In this document: one piece after another, positions 1 to 13,047 of the stretch
How the letters are laid out: every line of letters begins with the position of its first letter
Position numbering within the stretch: position 1 is the first letter of the stretch
DNA from: Ascaris suum
Lineage: Eukaryota; Nematoda; Chromadorea; Rhabditida; Ascarididae
Length of the DNA: 64,000 nucleotides
NCBI GenBank assembly: GCA_013433145.1
Contig: CM024188.1
Span: 12,204,345 to 12,268,344, forward strand
Direction: 5' to 3'
Notes under the pieces: model-generated
Seen by the model: the letters and a program-made list of their open reading frames with translations, nothing else
Database searches by the model: none
What the model was told of the DNA's origin: nothing
Program-made: the position numbers and the translations under genes

Positions 1-3000
1 AAACTGGGGATAAAGAATTGAGCTACCTGTTATAAAGAAATGGCCTAAAACTTCTCTCATAATATTCTATCATCTCCGCCCCACCCCTCCTCTCCCTCTC
101 ACAACAATTAATTTTGTGTCCACAATGCACACTGATCAGCAACGACAATAACGTGGCGCATTTGTCGGAGGTGAAATAAGGGGCGTATTTCGTCAGCACT
201 TTACAGTACAACAAAATCAGGTGAGTTCTAAATAGGTTTCTCGCTTCAGGCACATATCAGATCACTCATAGCATAGAAAATACTTACGTTGGCTGTTTCA
301 AATCATTTGCTCTCAATCTCTAGATGGCTGAAACAAAAACTCGAGAACGATTTCGACCGCAAATGAAAGTCTGCCGTCTTGACTACCCCAAGCCCATGCT
401 TCGATGCACACATTCACGGTAATTGAGCACAACGTAAATTAATCAGTACAATGAGCATCTGAATGAGCCTTTTTAGGCTTCGGGCAATATTCATTTGACG
501 CACCTATGCACCAACATCACGAAATACCACATCAACAGTAAACAATGGTTACGTGCAAAAGATGCTGCTTGAAGCATTTCTAAGAGAAGTGCAATGCGAT
601 GCACCGATCGATATCTGCCATCGAGCGCTGCGAACGTGAAGTCGGGCACTTCTCGAGGACGTGCAATTAAGAAAGCAACAACTTTGCAAGAGAATAGTGT
701 GCAAAGCAACAAAAAAAAAAAAAAATGCAGACATGCTGCACGGCAGTCAATAAGATGAAGGCACTGTACAGCGCCATATACGTCAACACCCAGTGTTGCC
801 GGTGCTCCCTCACAAAATGTGCTTTCCCTCCGGATCAATCCCCGCGCATCGCTAGCACAGTCACCTTTTTCCGGTGAGGAAGTCACTGACCCCGTCAGCT
901 CCAAAGTAGAGCTTTGGTGGAGCTTTACAGAAAAAATTTTACTAGCACGTAAACTTTTCACCGCTGAGGTAAAATTACGGTCCTCTGCAGTTAAAAGATT
1001 TGGAAAAATCGACTAAAATTTCAAGAATACTAACCGCAGTCACATTCAAGGTTTAAACTAGCAAATCACTCCCTATCGTGCTACAGGTGTTCGTACTTCA
1101 ACACCTGGAAACTAATCAAGAGGCGATAGAAATGACCCGATATGCGCGATTACTAACGTAAACGAGGTTATCTGAATGGTCTGGTAAAAAGCACCATGCA
1201 CTTAAAAGAAAATTAAGTATAGAGTTGTGCACACGCATTAATAAAGGTGCCACTCACTTCTTTGTTGTAAAGGAAGACAACGTGAAGAACGCAGTTTTCC
1301 ACTTGAGCAATAATGATTTCACTGCCCGCATCACAGATAGGCCAACACGGTGCTCTCAGGCTTCTCTCCACTATCGCCCTCTCACTCGCAACCCCTTACA
1401 CTGAAAGGCATGGAGCCTCCATATTAGCAAACGGGCTCCACACGATATTTGCACAGCCTGGCAAGCGCACTGCATCCAAAGAATTACGCCTATTACAGCT
1501 TGTTGAATGGTATACAAATCTGTTCGCTCAGGCCACATAACACGTTCACAAGGTAATCTTGATACTGTGCACTGCATGGCTCAGTGATGACTGTACACCT
1601 GGCGACGTCTTCGAAACATACATCTTGCAAGATTGCGTCTGTGAAAACGGCACCGATGCTGTTAGCATGATATCGCAGTTTTCATCATAGGGCAGCACCG
1701 TCGTTTCAAACCGCATCGATACTCCTGTGTTGATCTTGCATACTACGTGACAAGTGGGTGTGCATCAGTTGCAGCGATTTTCGATGAGGACGGTTTTTCG
1801 TCGACTGTCGTTATGTATGAAAAATTTCCCTGTCCCATCGTTTCCTTCTACCCAGACAAATGCGTTCGCAAAAGACCAAGATTAATCTGTGTGCATAACA
1901 GTGAACTCACTGCTCTCAATTATGCCCGGTCATGGTGTTGAAAAGAAACAAGTGAGAAGGATGTGCCGGATCATGTCTGCTACATGGCGCTTCCGCCACA
2001 GCGGATTTCAGTAACTAGGCATATGCGCTACGAGCCATTCCCGTCGCGCACCATCTTTGTCACGGTTACTTCCGCCAAGGGCTGTCTCCGATACAGACAC
2101 TACACACTGTGAATAGTTGCTCATCCCTTCTGGAGTCGTTTTATTTGAAGTTGTATTCAGATGTCAGGCGAAACATATTACTGTTGTTGCAGATGTGGAT
2201 GTAGATTAAGATGTGATGAAACAGACTAACTCTGCTGCCATATAGCATTGCCGTATTACTGCAATTTACCGTAACGAATTACTGCTATTGCTCGGTTAAT
2301 TACTGCAATAAACTGTTTCCTCGCCATCCAGTCGCACGGTGTAGTTCCTGAACTTTTCATCTATTAACCCACTAAATCGTTCTTAAACACTCAACCGCAC
2401 CACAGTTCCCTCACCTCTATAATCTTTTGAATGAAATCACTTCTATGAAAGGTGCCAATGAGTGTTGCCTGATGACCAGCTGTGCACTGCCTGCGATGAC
2501 AAAGTTCAGCAGCGGGTCACTGGGTGAAAACTTCTCCTCATTTCAGCCGTGGCTGAATTTTCCAACAGTGGAAACGACCAACTGATAGAAACATATGTCG
2601 GAGAAGCTGACATTATACGTGCAGCATAGACTGTGAATCCAGCCGGATCAAATATACAAAAAAATCGTGAAACGTTTAACAAAGGTTTTCCCTAAATAAC
2701 TGACGACTACACAAACCATTGACCGAAAAATTCGCTATTATTTGACTGAATTTGACGCGTTTGACTGAAAACGGAACAAAATTCAAAGTCTTTCTGAACG
2801 TCACTAGCTCAGGTATGATGCGCGAATCATAAGGAATTGGAGTTAGGAAGGCGCCATATTGTGCCGATTATATCTGTCAAATTTCGTTGCTTTGGCTTTT
2901 GCCGTTTGCACGTTGATTATACTAGACAGAGACATGCAAACCCCTATAGAAATGCGTGTGAACGTAACCCTGACCGCAACATGCTTTTGCAAATATTTTC

Positions 3001-5800
3001 AAAGGCATGTAGGAAGCAGAATAGAGGTTATGGACTCTTGAAGGGGAGATGGAAGGTAGTATGCTTGGCAAGCCGCATTTACATAACAAATGGTCGACGA
3101 AGAAAATAAAATGATGCACATGGTGTTAATTTGGAAAACAGACTGAACAAGATGAGGTCTGCAGGATATATAGCACAATGAATACCGTTTAGCATACAAA
3201 AGAGCAAAAGCGGCTGCTACTCATGCAGTGTGTAGAAGATTGGAAAGGACATTATTAGACGAGAAAGGCCTCCGTGGCCAAGAAAAACAAGAAGAGATGA
3301 TCAACGATCGGTCAGAGAGCGAATACAATCGTTCTCAGACGAGGGGTGAACCGTTCATAGAGGAATAAAACATGAAGCGAAATTTGAGCGGACCAATCGT
3401 TTAGAGCTCCTTAGTAATAAACACCTGTACTCGCCGTCGTAGCCGTCTGCTGGCGGTAAACGGCTCCACCTGTAAAACTGGGTTTGGCTTTATTGCTTAG
3501 CCAAATGGAATATACAACCAGGTATCCAACTTCGTTTCCTGCTGTTGCTGTTACCCATCAGGAGGTATGCAATGCGACAGCACGATTCATTAGCTGAAGG
3601 GAGTGTTGCAATATAAAGCACAACCGAGTTGCTTTACTGCAGCAAACAATTGAATTACATCCATAAATGCGCTCATAAGGATGAGGCAAGCACATTTACA
3701 ATGAAATTTTTCATTATACAAAAATGAAACATTGAAACAAATAACGACACATAAATTCGCATAAATACGTTACAAAGAAATATTGCCTTGTTCGAAAAAA
3801 TCCATCGACCATTCCACGGGCAATCAGCACTTTCACAAAAACAAAATGCACATCGTCTTCTGAACCTGGTTTTACACGAATCGAACATTTCGTTCATCAC
3901 TTACACATGGAGGGCATCAACAAAACACAGCTGCATGACGAACTTTATTCCATTTTTTTCAAGTATTGTTCAGAAAATAAAGGGAACCCAATATTGGTAT
4001 TCTAGAAAAATTTAGAACCGCATATGGTAGACGAACGGAATGAAGATAGCAAAGGATGTGGAAAATGATACAAGCAGAAATGAGGGCAGAGGTAGAATGC
4101 GAAAGCCCGAAGTATTATATACAGGGAAGGCTGTAGCACGATATAGCTGAGCAGCATTACGTTTAGCTACGCAGCAATGTTGTTTGCCAATGCACACGAT
4201 CAAAAATACTATCGCTAATTATCAAATACGATGCAAAGATGTGCATACAAAAACGCCAAATCGTAAAACAACCGCTCGAGGCAATGCGCTAGCCTGCAGT
4301 GATTTATATAAGACTGTGGAGCACTGGTCGACTAGTGCAGTGTAAAATAGCCTTAAGTCACACCGAATGCCTACTTTGTAGCGAAGGTTTAGAAGCTTTG
4401 ACTGCTATTGGTCGGCTCATGCAACTGCGCCAGAATCGATGCCTCTGCTCATTTGGAAGCGAGAAGGCGAGGAGGGGAGGGAGCGGCAAAAACGATGAAG
4501 GAATGTGGGACGTTATGTAGCACCATAAGATCTGTAGGCCCGCTACCCTACAACTACCTTCTCCTTCCACAACGTCCATTCTCGCAAACACCACTGTTGA
4601 TGTGACATCTCTTCTCAAGTTCAACACGGGTACGCTCATCATCACGCCCAGCGTGCAAAAAAAAAACTTTTCTGCTATGTACAATGAAGGAGGCGAAAAC
4701 GAATACAATTTCGCTTTCATTGCCTACGTAGGTGGGAAATTTTCCTCAGAGGTGACGATGGGAGGTGTGAAGAAAGCGAACAAGTGCTGGACACCTAGGA
4801 TGTGGATCGGATGCACCTATACGAGTTGATGCAATGTGTGCGCCTTTGCGTTCTGCTGCGCTATGACTCGCCTCCCCTACTCGCAGAATTGGTTCTTCGA
4901 ATCCGACTCGAACAGTTGCACTGTAACGAACAAAGTTTTATTATTAAGGTTTGGTGCTTGCCAAGGTGAAAATAGTTGATGAAAAGGCAAATTAGCACAT
5001 AAGCAAATATCGTGCATGTAGACCACATAAGACGAAGTGAGTTGATAATACTCCTTTTCGAGTTTCATCGGCAAAAAGGACACGTTACTGGCAAGGAAAC
5101 GATGTTTATAAACATACGAGAGGAGTGTCGAATGAGGATAACGGTATGCACAAGTCGTATCTGCGTCAGGGTACACGAACCACGGCTGCCTCTTACATAC
5201 AGCAAAATGAAGAGTGAGGTGCTATCAAGGCTCTTCTAAAATAGTTCGCTATGAATAATTGGTACTTTTTACTGAACTCAAGTAGCTTTTAAATCAGCAG
5301 TGCAATATTCGAACTAATAGGAAAAATGATTGCCTAATGGTCCAAAGATGCTGAATGCGACTGTCACCATAGATTTCAAACAGTAATTTTCCACTTCTGT
5401 CTGAAACTTTAAGCGACTGGATATTCCAAAAATTAACTCTAAAAGACTTGAAGGAATCGAATTTTTCTGTCCGAAAAAAGTCGCTGTTTTAGTTATTCGA
5501 ATTTTTATAAACAGTCGTGAAGAGTCTTCAAGGATTGAGTTTCATCTCGAAAGGCTCAAACGATTCGATTAAGATGGAGTATGAAATTAAGATGGCAAAC
5601 AAATTAACAGGGTCTTTTGCAATCTTCTAGTTGTCCCTTTTATGGAGTGCACAAATTAATGCTCTGAGGAGATGCTGGATAAAAGTAGGGAAATGCATGG
5701 AAAGCAATTTAATTAGAAGCGACTCATATGCCCACACCACAAACGCACAAATGTGGTATATAGAAACGCAAACGAACAACCGGACAAACACCATACTTAC
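1..5800. other. No confidently supported gene; scattered exon-like pieces
   Basis: I see no recognisable protein, RNA gene or transposon. Exon-like pieces with good splice signals occur on the minus strand at about 1258-1395 (ending VVFLYNKE before GTGAGT) and 865-922 (LHQSSTLELTGSVTSSPEK). On the plus strand there is one at 324-417 (MAETKTRERFRPQMKVCRLD). None is long enough to exclude chance. A poly-A run lies at about 710-724. Confidence 0.4.
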
Positions 5801-6076
5801 AGATACGTTAATGTGACATTGGTTTTTGCTTCTGAAGCAAGTCAATTTACTTAAAGCGTCCCAACGATTGCAAGACAGCAAAATATTACAAGTGGGGAAG
5901 CACGCATGGTAATCGACATTTTCATATATGCACTTTTTCCTATGCAACCAGCCAAACAAACAATCTTTTACTTGAACGCCTTTTCCAAATGCACAGGCTG
6001 TTTGCCTGAGAAAAATTTTTCCCACTGTCAAGCCAAACACATCAGAATGATTTCCCATCGCATTTTCATCCGCCTG
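5801..6076 (-). CDS. Possible 92-codon exon, Cys-rich, unidentified
   Basis: Acceptor GGGCCATTGCAG and a strong donor GTATCT/GTAAGT enclose exactly 92 codons (phase 0/0) with no stop. They read QADENAMGNHSDVFGLTVGK, then a Cys-rich stretch with CLFGWLHRKKC and CFPTCNILLSC. No family is recognised. The opposite strand is also open over part of this stretch. Confidence 0.22.
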
Positions 6077-7006
6077 CTGCAATGGCCCATTGGGTCACTA
6101 AACAACTCCACTTCGCGGCATTTTCATCAGAGGTTTTTCCGATTTTCTTGACAAGCATTACGGCATCGGTATGGCCGTCAATCTTTCCCCATTTTCATAA
6201 TTCTTCGAATTATTGAGTGGAAGAAACCTGGAGTTGGGGAGAATGCAGCAGACGATTCAAGTATACTGTGATTGCGTTCAGGTGAACACGCTGCAGGAAT
6301 ACGAGAAGGAGGTATAATATCTTTTATACAAGAACGGTAGGTTTCGAAGTAGTTGTACCCACAGGTGTGGGTTTAAAAAAATCAGATTTTGCTACTCAGC
6401 ACGCAAGCTCCTGTGTGCAAAAGCCAATAGCAAAAGCGTTCCACAGTGAAAATCACGCGATAGGGTTCAAAAAGAGGGGGGGAAGCTCACGTATTTGCAT
6501 GACGCAGCCGCTAAATTGTCCAGCAGAATTCGATTTAAAAAGTTTTCCGAAAAAAAGGGAAAATTTTGCACATTATTCAAACCAGCCTATAATTTACCAC
6601 TGCGATAAGCATTCCATTTTTCTTCAAATTTACCACATTTTGAGGAAATTCATTTTCTTCAAAGTTTGATAACAATTTAAACGATTCGACTCACCAATTT
6701 ATTTTTATTGGTCCAAAAAAATTTGCTTTAAGAAAACTCTTCCCATCACTATTCGAAAAAACAAAAGAAATTCCTAATAAGCACAGCCTTTGAGGCGCAT
6801 GGCATATAATGTTTTGGCGTCAGGACATTTCGGTGCAATGGTAATTGGATTCCGGAAGCAGTTTGGCTTCGCCTCGGTTCACCGACGGTAATACCGAAAC
6901 TCGAAAATATAACGCAACGAATTCACAGTCGTAGAGTTGGCTGTAAACATCTCAGCTGAACGGAACATTAATCATTTTTTGCGAATGTACAATGTGTGGG
7001 TTAAAA

Positions 7007-7064
7007 GTGAAATAGGTGTACCTTCATTAGTTTTTTTCGAACAGGTGAAATAGGTGTACCTTCA
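7007..7064 (+). repeat. Direct repeat of 20 bases
   Basis: GTGAAATAGGTGTACCTTCA occurs at 7007-7026 and exactly again at 7045-7064, 38 bases apart. A recent local duplication is the simplest explanation. Confidence 0.9.
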
Positions 7065-8716
7065 ATACCTTCATTACATTGTTCTCGACATTACGCATTA
7101 TATTAATTCATATTTGCATTATTAGGGGTTCAACAAAAGTGGTTTTGAAGAATGTTGAGGAAAGGGCATTTATGACGATCGTAAGAGAATAAAAATGCGC
7201 ACGACCTGAGGATTTTTATTTCAAATCATGGAATTTACCGAGAATCTATCGATTTTTTTTCAGCTCAGTTGCTGCAATTGAAGCCTACTCCCATTCAGAG
7301 TTTGAGGTCATTTTTTGGGCGATTGCCGAGAAATATTCAACTTTCATATCGCAGTCTCTAGCTTCTCATTTCATAGCTGCAGTCTTTAAAGGCGCTCAAA
7401 GTGCATCCTCAATATGCAGCTTTCCGATGTTTGTTTCACCTCATCAACGAAACGTTATCAAATTGAAACTTTTGCGGCCCTGCTAGTACGGCAGACATCA
7501 GAATGATGCAGAATTTACAGTGATTATTCGAACGATTCCCATATTGTTCTCGATTACATTCTGAACTGCTAGGCTATCACAGCGCTTCATAAAAAGAGCA
7601 TTTCTCATATTAATTCAGACATTTTCGAGGCCATTCTCTTTACCTAGCGAACTCATTTTGCACTGCGACGTCCTTTGGTTGAATAGCCCTTCCAGTGACG
7701 TTTTTCCTCCAACGCGAATTTATCGTCTTCCATATATAGAACTTTCGTTTGTACGTTTGTACATGTGGAGCCGTGTTTATGGAGAAAACAGTTTACACGT
7801 TGCAGCTTATGTTTTGCCCGAAATCCATTCTTCTTTTATAAAATTGTAAGGGGTTTCATGAAGTATGGCATGAAATTAAAAACTTTCCAATCCTGCAAAT
7901 GTTTTTGAAAAAGTATTTCTTATTTCGAAGAATAGCTCCACTTAAATATGAAAAATAAGTTTGTCAGACGCCAGCGTCAGGTGCCATGTGGCGGGTTCCC
8001 GCTACCAAACTGTCTCTAGTGTCTAACTGTTCGGGTACCAAAACATCCTGGAGCCAAAACTGCTGTGCCAGAAATTCTTGCTTTGCGTCTCGGCTGCCAA
8101 CTTCGCGTCGCAGAATTTTCCAATTCATTTTCAATCGTGGCCTCATTAATAGGCGTAAGAATCTAAAGAAAGGAAACTTTTGAAAAATGTGCCCAAAAAT
8201 TTGCGCTTTTATGAAAATTGCGTCTCGAAACCGCTGATTCATCTTATCTCCTTGAAAGAGACACAACTCACAGGCATCAGACGTTTGAAAGTGAGGATGA
8301 ATTTGGTTACTGAAGGAATATACCGCAGACACATACGTAACGAAGAGAACTAGTCGAACCATGTCTCGCACTGGTCCAAGTGGTATTTCCATCCGTCAAG
8401 CATTATGCTGTGGAAGGATTGATAATATTTGTACTCACTACTTGTTGAAATCGATTTCCGCCTTATTCTCTGAAAATTATGTGTCTGTAAATATTACAGT
8501 GGTCTCTTTGTTAGAACAACTTTTCCAGTGGGAACCTAATAGATGAGGTATTCGAAGTGACTGAGGTGATTCGCGTGACAATGTTGTCAAGGAATTGAGT
8601 AACCTCTCGTTATGTTACCTCTAACTGGACCACTGAATGCCAGTCAAAAACTCGTTAAAAATGGATGAATTAAAGCATTTTCGGAGAATACTGAGTGGAA
8701 ACGTACAAATTGTGCA

Positions 8717-8925
8717 TCACATAATTGCACATTTGAGCGGGACACGAGACTTGCAACACAACCAGTCGGCCGCCTTCCACCTTGGTAGTTTGCGTGTTGA
8801 CGGTGGAAGTGGGGGGATCAGGTCGAGCTCATCGGATGCGGAATCGCCATCAATCTCCACCTCGTCGGTCATTCGAACTGAACGCTTTCGCATGCATCCA
8901 CTTAAGAATGTCGAGCAATTCGTCT
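8717..8925 (-). CDS. Predicted terminal exon of an unidentified protein ending in a CaaX box
   Basis: After the acceptor GCGTTTTCAATCAG the frame is open for 69 codons and ends at TGA 8719-8717. It reads RKRSVRMTDEVEIDGDSASD, ELDLIPPLPPSTRKLPRWK and finally CCKSRVPLKCAIM. The last four residues, CAIM after a basic stretch and a Cys pair, form a textbook prenylation (CaaX) signal, so the protein may be membrane-anchored. It joins in phase (2 bases into a split Glu codon) with the exon ending at 10411. I do not recognise the family. The antisense frame is also open, so the strand rests on composition, splice sites and the CaaX end. Confidence 0.4.
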
Positions 8926-9113
8926 CTGATTGAAAACGCTACTAATCGCCTCCCCGCTATTCATTAAAAATAAGTGGGAAAGCGTGCCATATATTTCAAC
9001 CCATCAACTAAATTTGATTGCAACTATAGATGCCAAAGACTCAGGAAGAAAACAGGGAATCGAAAGCTGCTCGTCGTCGCTTATGTGATTTGCAAATTGA
9101 ATCAACCGGACTA

Positions 9114-9240
<127 letters not shown>

Positions 9241-10410
9241 CACGCAAGAATGTTTTAAACCCTCATAAAAGCATCACATCCTCGCCAAAGCAGCTTTTTT
9301 TCTAAGAAAAATTTGTAGGACACTTTAAGTGTTAAAAGCCATAGCCAACGCCAAAAGGCAACAAAAATACTGAGCGCAAGAACAGTGAAGGCAAGAAGCA
9401 CATGAAACTCAGTCCTAGAATGACGCGCTGCTATTTGGATGAATCTTTGAGAGTTTGTACTTGCAATACCATGTCAAAGAGTGCTAACACTAAACCAAAT
9501 GCTATCAGAAAGGATGGAATATGGTTGGTAAAGACTGAATTCGAAAACGAACTCATTTCAAAGCTGAAGCTTAAACTACATCGCACACCTCATCTGTAAT
9601 CCTACCATAAAACTTTTCAAGGCAGCATGTGAATACAAAAAGGAAATTTTTGCGAACAGCACAAGAAATATCTTTTGGAACATTGAACACTGGACTTATT
9701 TTGAAACACTGAAATATAACTCTGACCAAAAGAATGAAATATTTAGCTCTTGCCGTCACCGCAAAATGTTCTTTCAGCGAGTTAAAGCCAATGATTATGA
9801 ACTGGCTTGAGGCACTGCCCGAACATGTTTGAATTGCCACTCCAACATGGAATTTAGAAGTGCGATGAAACAAAAATGAACGAGTGCGGCACCCGATTCG
9901 TTTCTATGTTCGCCGATTACTTGAGGATACTTAATATGACCCTCCAAAATTAAAAAATAACAAGTGCTTTTTGGCGCGCCATGGCGTTAATGCATGAAAT
10001 TTTGCGAAAACAGAATCCATCGCGTTCACAGATAGATCAAACCCGTCGCATTTAAAAAACACAGAAGCCGTATATCAGGTTAGAAAACTAGACAATGAGA
10101 AGTTTCAACTAGTCTTCAGCAGCAAAATTTCTACTACTTTACACCCCAACAGAAAGTTTCCGAAGTTTGTTATGTTCGCACGTCTACGGTTCTACCTTTT
10201 CAGATAAAATTTTCGAAGAGCATTGAAATGGCGAGGTCAATGAATAGAACTAAACTTTAAACCTGGAAAAGAAAAGCAAAATCCGAATATAAGTTTTCGA
10301 AAACATTAAATCGGCAACAATCGCAATAGATGAGTCATTCTTTATCCTTTACAGAACAGTGTCCTTCTAGGTGTAATTTCGGAATGCTGCATACCTGGAA
10401 AGTTCCTTAC

Positions 10411-10609
10411 CGCAGCCCATCGACGGAGTTCGCGAAACCTCTTTCTTTGAAACGCCTTCTGGATTGCTATCAACTTTGTTCGAAATCAGCGGCCGGTCGG
10501 ACTCTGGCTTATATGCCATTGGAAACACTGGAGCCATATCGTTGTCTTTTTCTTCGAAGTCTTCTTCCAGTGAGAATTGTGCACATTCATCCGAAACAAC
10601 ACGAAATGT
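10411..10609 (-). CDS. Predicted internal exon of the same unidentified gene
   Basis: The frame is open from 10609 down to a strong donor (GGCTGCG/GTAAGG) at 10411. It reads VVSDECAQFSLEEDFEEKDN, DMAPVFPMAYKPESDRPLIS and KKEVSRTPSMGC. It is acidic and Pro/Ser-rich with no cysteines in the middle, as expected of a real disordered cytoplasmic segment. The upstream boundary is unknown: there is no AG between the in-frame TGA at 10612 and the start of the good sequence. Translation might begin at the MAPVF methionine, or an internal AG may be used. Confidence 0.38.
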
Positions 10610-10918
10610 TCAAAACAATAAGTGTTGTATAAAAAACAGTCCGGTGAACCCAACGCGTCAAGATGTAACAATTACAAACAAAAAAGAAGGAGCTTGATTG
10701 CAAGGATGCGGACCCGACGTGAGATGAGTACAGATGTTCACAGTGCATACAATCGGTGTTTTTTGCCTACAACTCCTAAGTACTCTCAGCAAATTTCTTC
10801 CCGTTCTCTCAAAAATGTTTACACCAAATACCCAATTGAAGCTTGAGTAAAAATGGAATATGCTTATTGTCGCTCATTGTATTGAATGAGTACACTGCAC
10901 TTCAAGCGTTCTTGAGAT

Positions 10919-11020
10919 CACAGTCTATGGTCTTCTTCTGCTGATTTAGCGACGATATTCTCTCTCAGTTTTCGAGTCGCTCTATCCTATTGAGCACGAA
11001 GTTCAGCAATTTTTTAAGCC
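10919..11020 (-). pseudogene. Short Lys/Arg/Glu-rich coding relic with stops
   Basis: One minus-strand frame reads KFSEKKA, stop, KIAELRAQ, stop, DRATRKLRENIVAKSAEEDH, RL, stop, SQERLKC. The segments look like one continuous charged helix, and each stop could come from a single C-to-T change (CAA, CAG, CGA). Alternatively the middle block is a true exon after the acceptor CTCAATAG. Evidence is limited to composition. Confidence 0.2.
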
Positions 11021-11993
11021 TTTTTTTCGGAAAACTTTGTTTGATAATTACTTTGGCAAAAATTTGCAATCGGTAATTTTTATCATTATCTAGAGGGCGA
11101 AGAAATTTCGGCACAAATCCAAGGCATCAGCTCATAAATTTAGACTGATAAGCTAGCAGAGATTTATTTCCATAATACACAATTGAAGCATGATCACTAA
11201 CATTATTAGATATGATGTTTAGTGCAAAAACTGGCGCCGAAGGAGACAAAAATTTTGCATTTGAATGATTTTTCTTCCGCTACAATTTCTGATATTCACA
11301 ACCGCAATACTTTTCAATTCATTTCAGTGCCCCATTTTTTAATCACTAAAAGTCACAGTTTCTTTGAGTAGAAAATTCGCTACCTGCAGCTCAAGCTGTC
11401 CTCGCAAAGTGAATAAACTTTTTTAGCTACAAGCTCTCTTCGAAAATTCAACACTTAGAACAGTGGATTAGAAAGCTGTAGCGAAAGCGCTTTTTCATTT
11501 CAGTCGACAGTACCAGCCGGCTAGCAAGCATACAAAAAGAACAACAGAACAACTAACGGCATGTGTCCTTATGAGACGAAACGGCCATAGAAATCCTACA
11601 AAAAAAAATTCTTTGTTGTCCCCTCACCTGATCAATCGTTTCCACATAATTCCACTAACTCACCCATGAGATGATCAAGAGTAACGAAACTGAGTTTTGA
11701 AGTTTTGAAAGTCATCCAACAACGGAAGTGGTGATTCACTTTTGTGGTAAGTTATGTCACAGTTTTTGTGGTTCATTTGTTAAAACTGAACGGTAGAAGA
11801 TAAACACACAGTTGTGTCGCAAAGATTTGCCAGACTTCATTGAAAAAAGACAAATAATTTTCATATGACGGAAATATAAACAACTCTAGAAGATGAAAAA
11901 CAAACCATTCGGCCTTTTTGCATGATATGACGCTTTGCCAGCAATCGTACCGACAGCTGTCGATGGGGTCGCTCGTGAGGAAGGCATATGCCT

Positions 11994-12037
11994 CTGCAAA
12001 TCGGATTCACTATCCCAATTTGTATAACCCCGAAAAT

Positions 12038-12135
<98 letters not shown>

Positions 12136-12145
12136 CGATTCGCAG
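11994..12145. repeat. (TA)n microsatellite inside an imperfect inverted repeat
   Basis: A TA tract of about 93 bases (12040-12132) is bounded by CTGCAAATCGG (11994-12004) and CCGATTCGCAG (12135-12145), complementary at 10 of 11 positions. The arms sit asymmetrically: 35 bases separate the left arm from the tract and 2 bases the right arm. Confidence 0.9.
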
Positions 12146-12231
12146 TTCGCACATGGCGCTCATCAATCAACACATACAACGACCGAACTAGAGTACTGTT
12201 AAAAAAGTTTGTTGACATCCTCTCCACTCAC

Positions 12232-12311
12232 AGAAGTTCGTAAAATAGGGCTTTCAAACAATGGAATGAAACAAAATGCTTGTGGCTGGCTTCCAACAGC
12301 GACGACGAGTA
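12232..12311 (-). CDS. Possible internal exon, unidentified
   Basis: Acceptor CTATGTTGCAG, 80 bases, donor ACTTCT/GTGAGT. In the frame that fits the 12993 donor it reads LVVAVGSQPQAFCFIPLFES, a hydrophobic stretch that could be part of a signal or membrane segment. Two of the three frames are open, which weakens the case. Confidence 0.18.
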
Positions 12312-12992
12312 CTGCAACATAGATACATATGAGCGGACCCTCATGCCAACCTCTTCCTATAACCCTCGAGATAACCCCAAATGATCGACAGCACTGTTTC
12401 CAATATCAGAAACTAATAAATACAGTTTCAGAATATATGGCAATATAAACGAACTATTCGATCATTTCTAGCAGTATGTCAATACCGCACATGGCCTATA
12501 TTATTCTATTTTGCCTATTGAGTTGATATTATAAGAATAATAAAGACAACAACATTTTGCCTAGTTTTTTTAAATGTTCGCATTGAGATTTTGTCCACTG
12601 GTTCAGCAGGTCATAAGGGGACTTAAAATAAACTGAGAATGAAAGGAACGTCATACGGGGCAGCAAATGGAAAAGGTAAACATAAGCAAAACGGACAGCA
12701 AAAGATAGCTTTAAAACGGGAATTCGCAGATGGGAATTACATATGATAATTCGTTGTTTGCGTCTATGCTCACTCCAAAATTGTATGTCCACAGGAAGAT
12801 GACAAGGCTCTGGCCTAAGTGAATTCATACACTGCTTCTCTCCATTCACGCACCAATACATCGTAAGCAAGTGCTCTTTTTTCTTAGAAACACATTCACC
12901 TCAGTTGCACACGATCTAGTAGTCTGGCCATAACCTGATGACGTAATTTCCAAGTTTTCTCTAGACACATCTTCATCGATAGCAATTCTTAC

Positions 12993-13047
12993 AAAACAGC
13001 CTACAGTTTATCCCGCAAACTGCAATGACGTTATCGTCTGCTTCCAT
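12993..13047 (-). CDS. Possible first coding exon (MEADDNVIAVCG), unidentified
   Basis: The ATG at 13047-13045 starts MEADDNVIAVCGINCRLF, then a donor TGTTTT/GTAAGA. It joins in phase with the fully open exon at 12311-12232, and both lie upstream of the 10.4/8.7-kb exons on the same strand. The piece is short and open frames of this size arise by chance, so linkage to that gene is only a suggestion. Confidence 0.18.

Noticed and set aside
491..961. 156-codon minus-strand open frame
   Set aside because: It includes a Phe/Leu run encoded by a poly-A/T tract and no recognisable domain. Only a 58-base part with splice signals is mentioned.
3240..3360. Arg-rich plus-strand segment (RRERPPWPRKTRRDDQRSVR) like the tail of LINE reverse transcriptases
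   Set aside because: Too short, with no reverse-transcriptase motif upstream.
4889..4900. TTCGAATCC, resembling a tRNA T-loop
   Set aside because: No GG before it and no cloverleaf could be drawn from the flanks. No tRNA gene was found anywhere in the window.
8350..8407. Alternative terminal exon (IMLDGWKYHLDQCETWFD then stop) for the 8.7-kb gene
   Set aside because: It fits in phase through a weaker donor (CCAAG/GTGGAA), but reading straight on to the CaaX box needs no extra intron and gives a recognisable C-terminus.
11861..12227. Tyr-Ile repeat proteins on both strands
   Set aside because: These are translations of the second (TA)n microsatellite.
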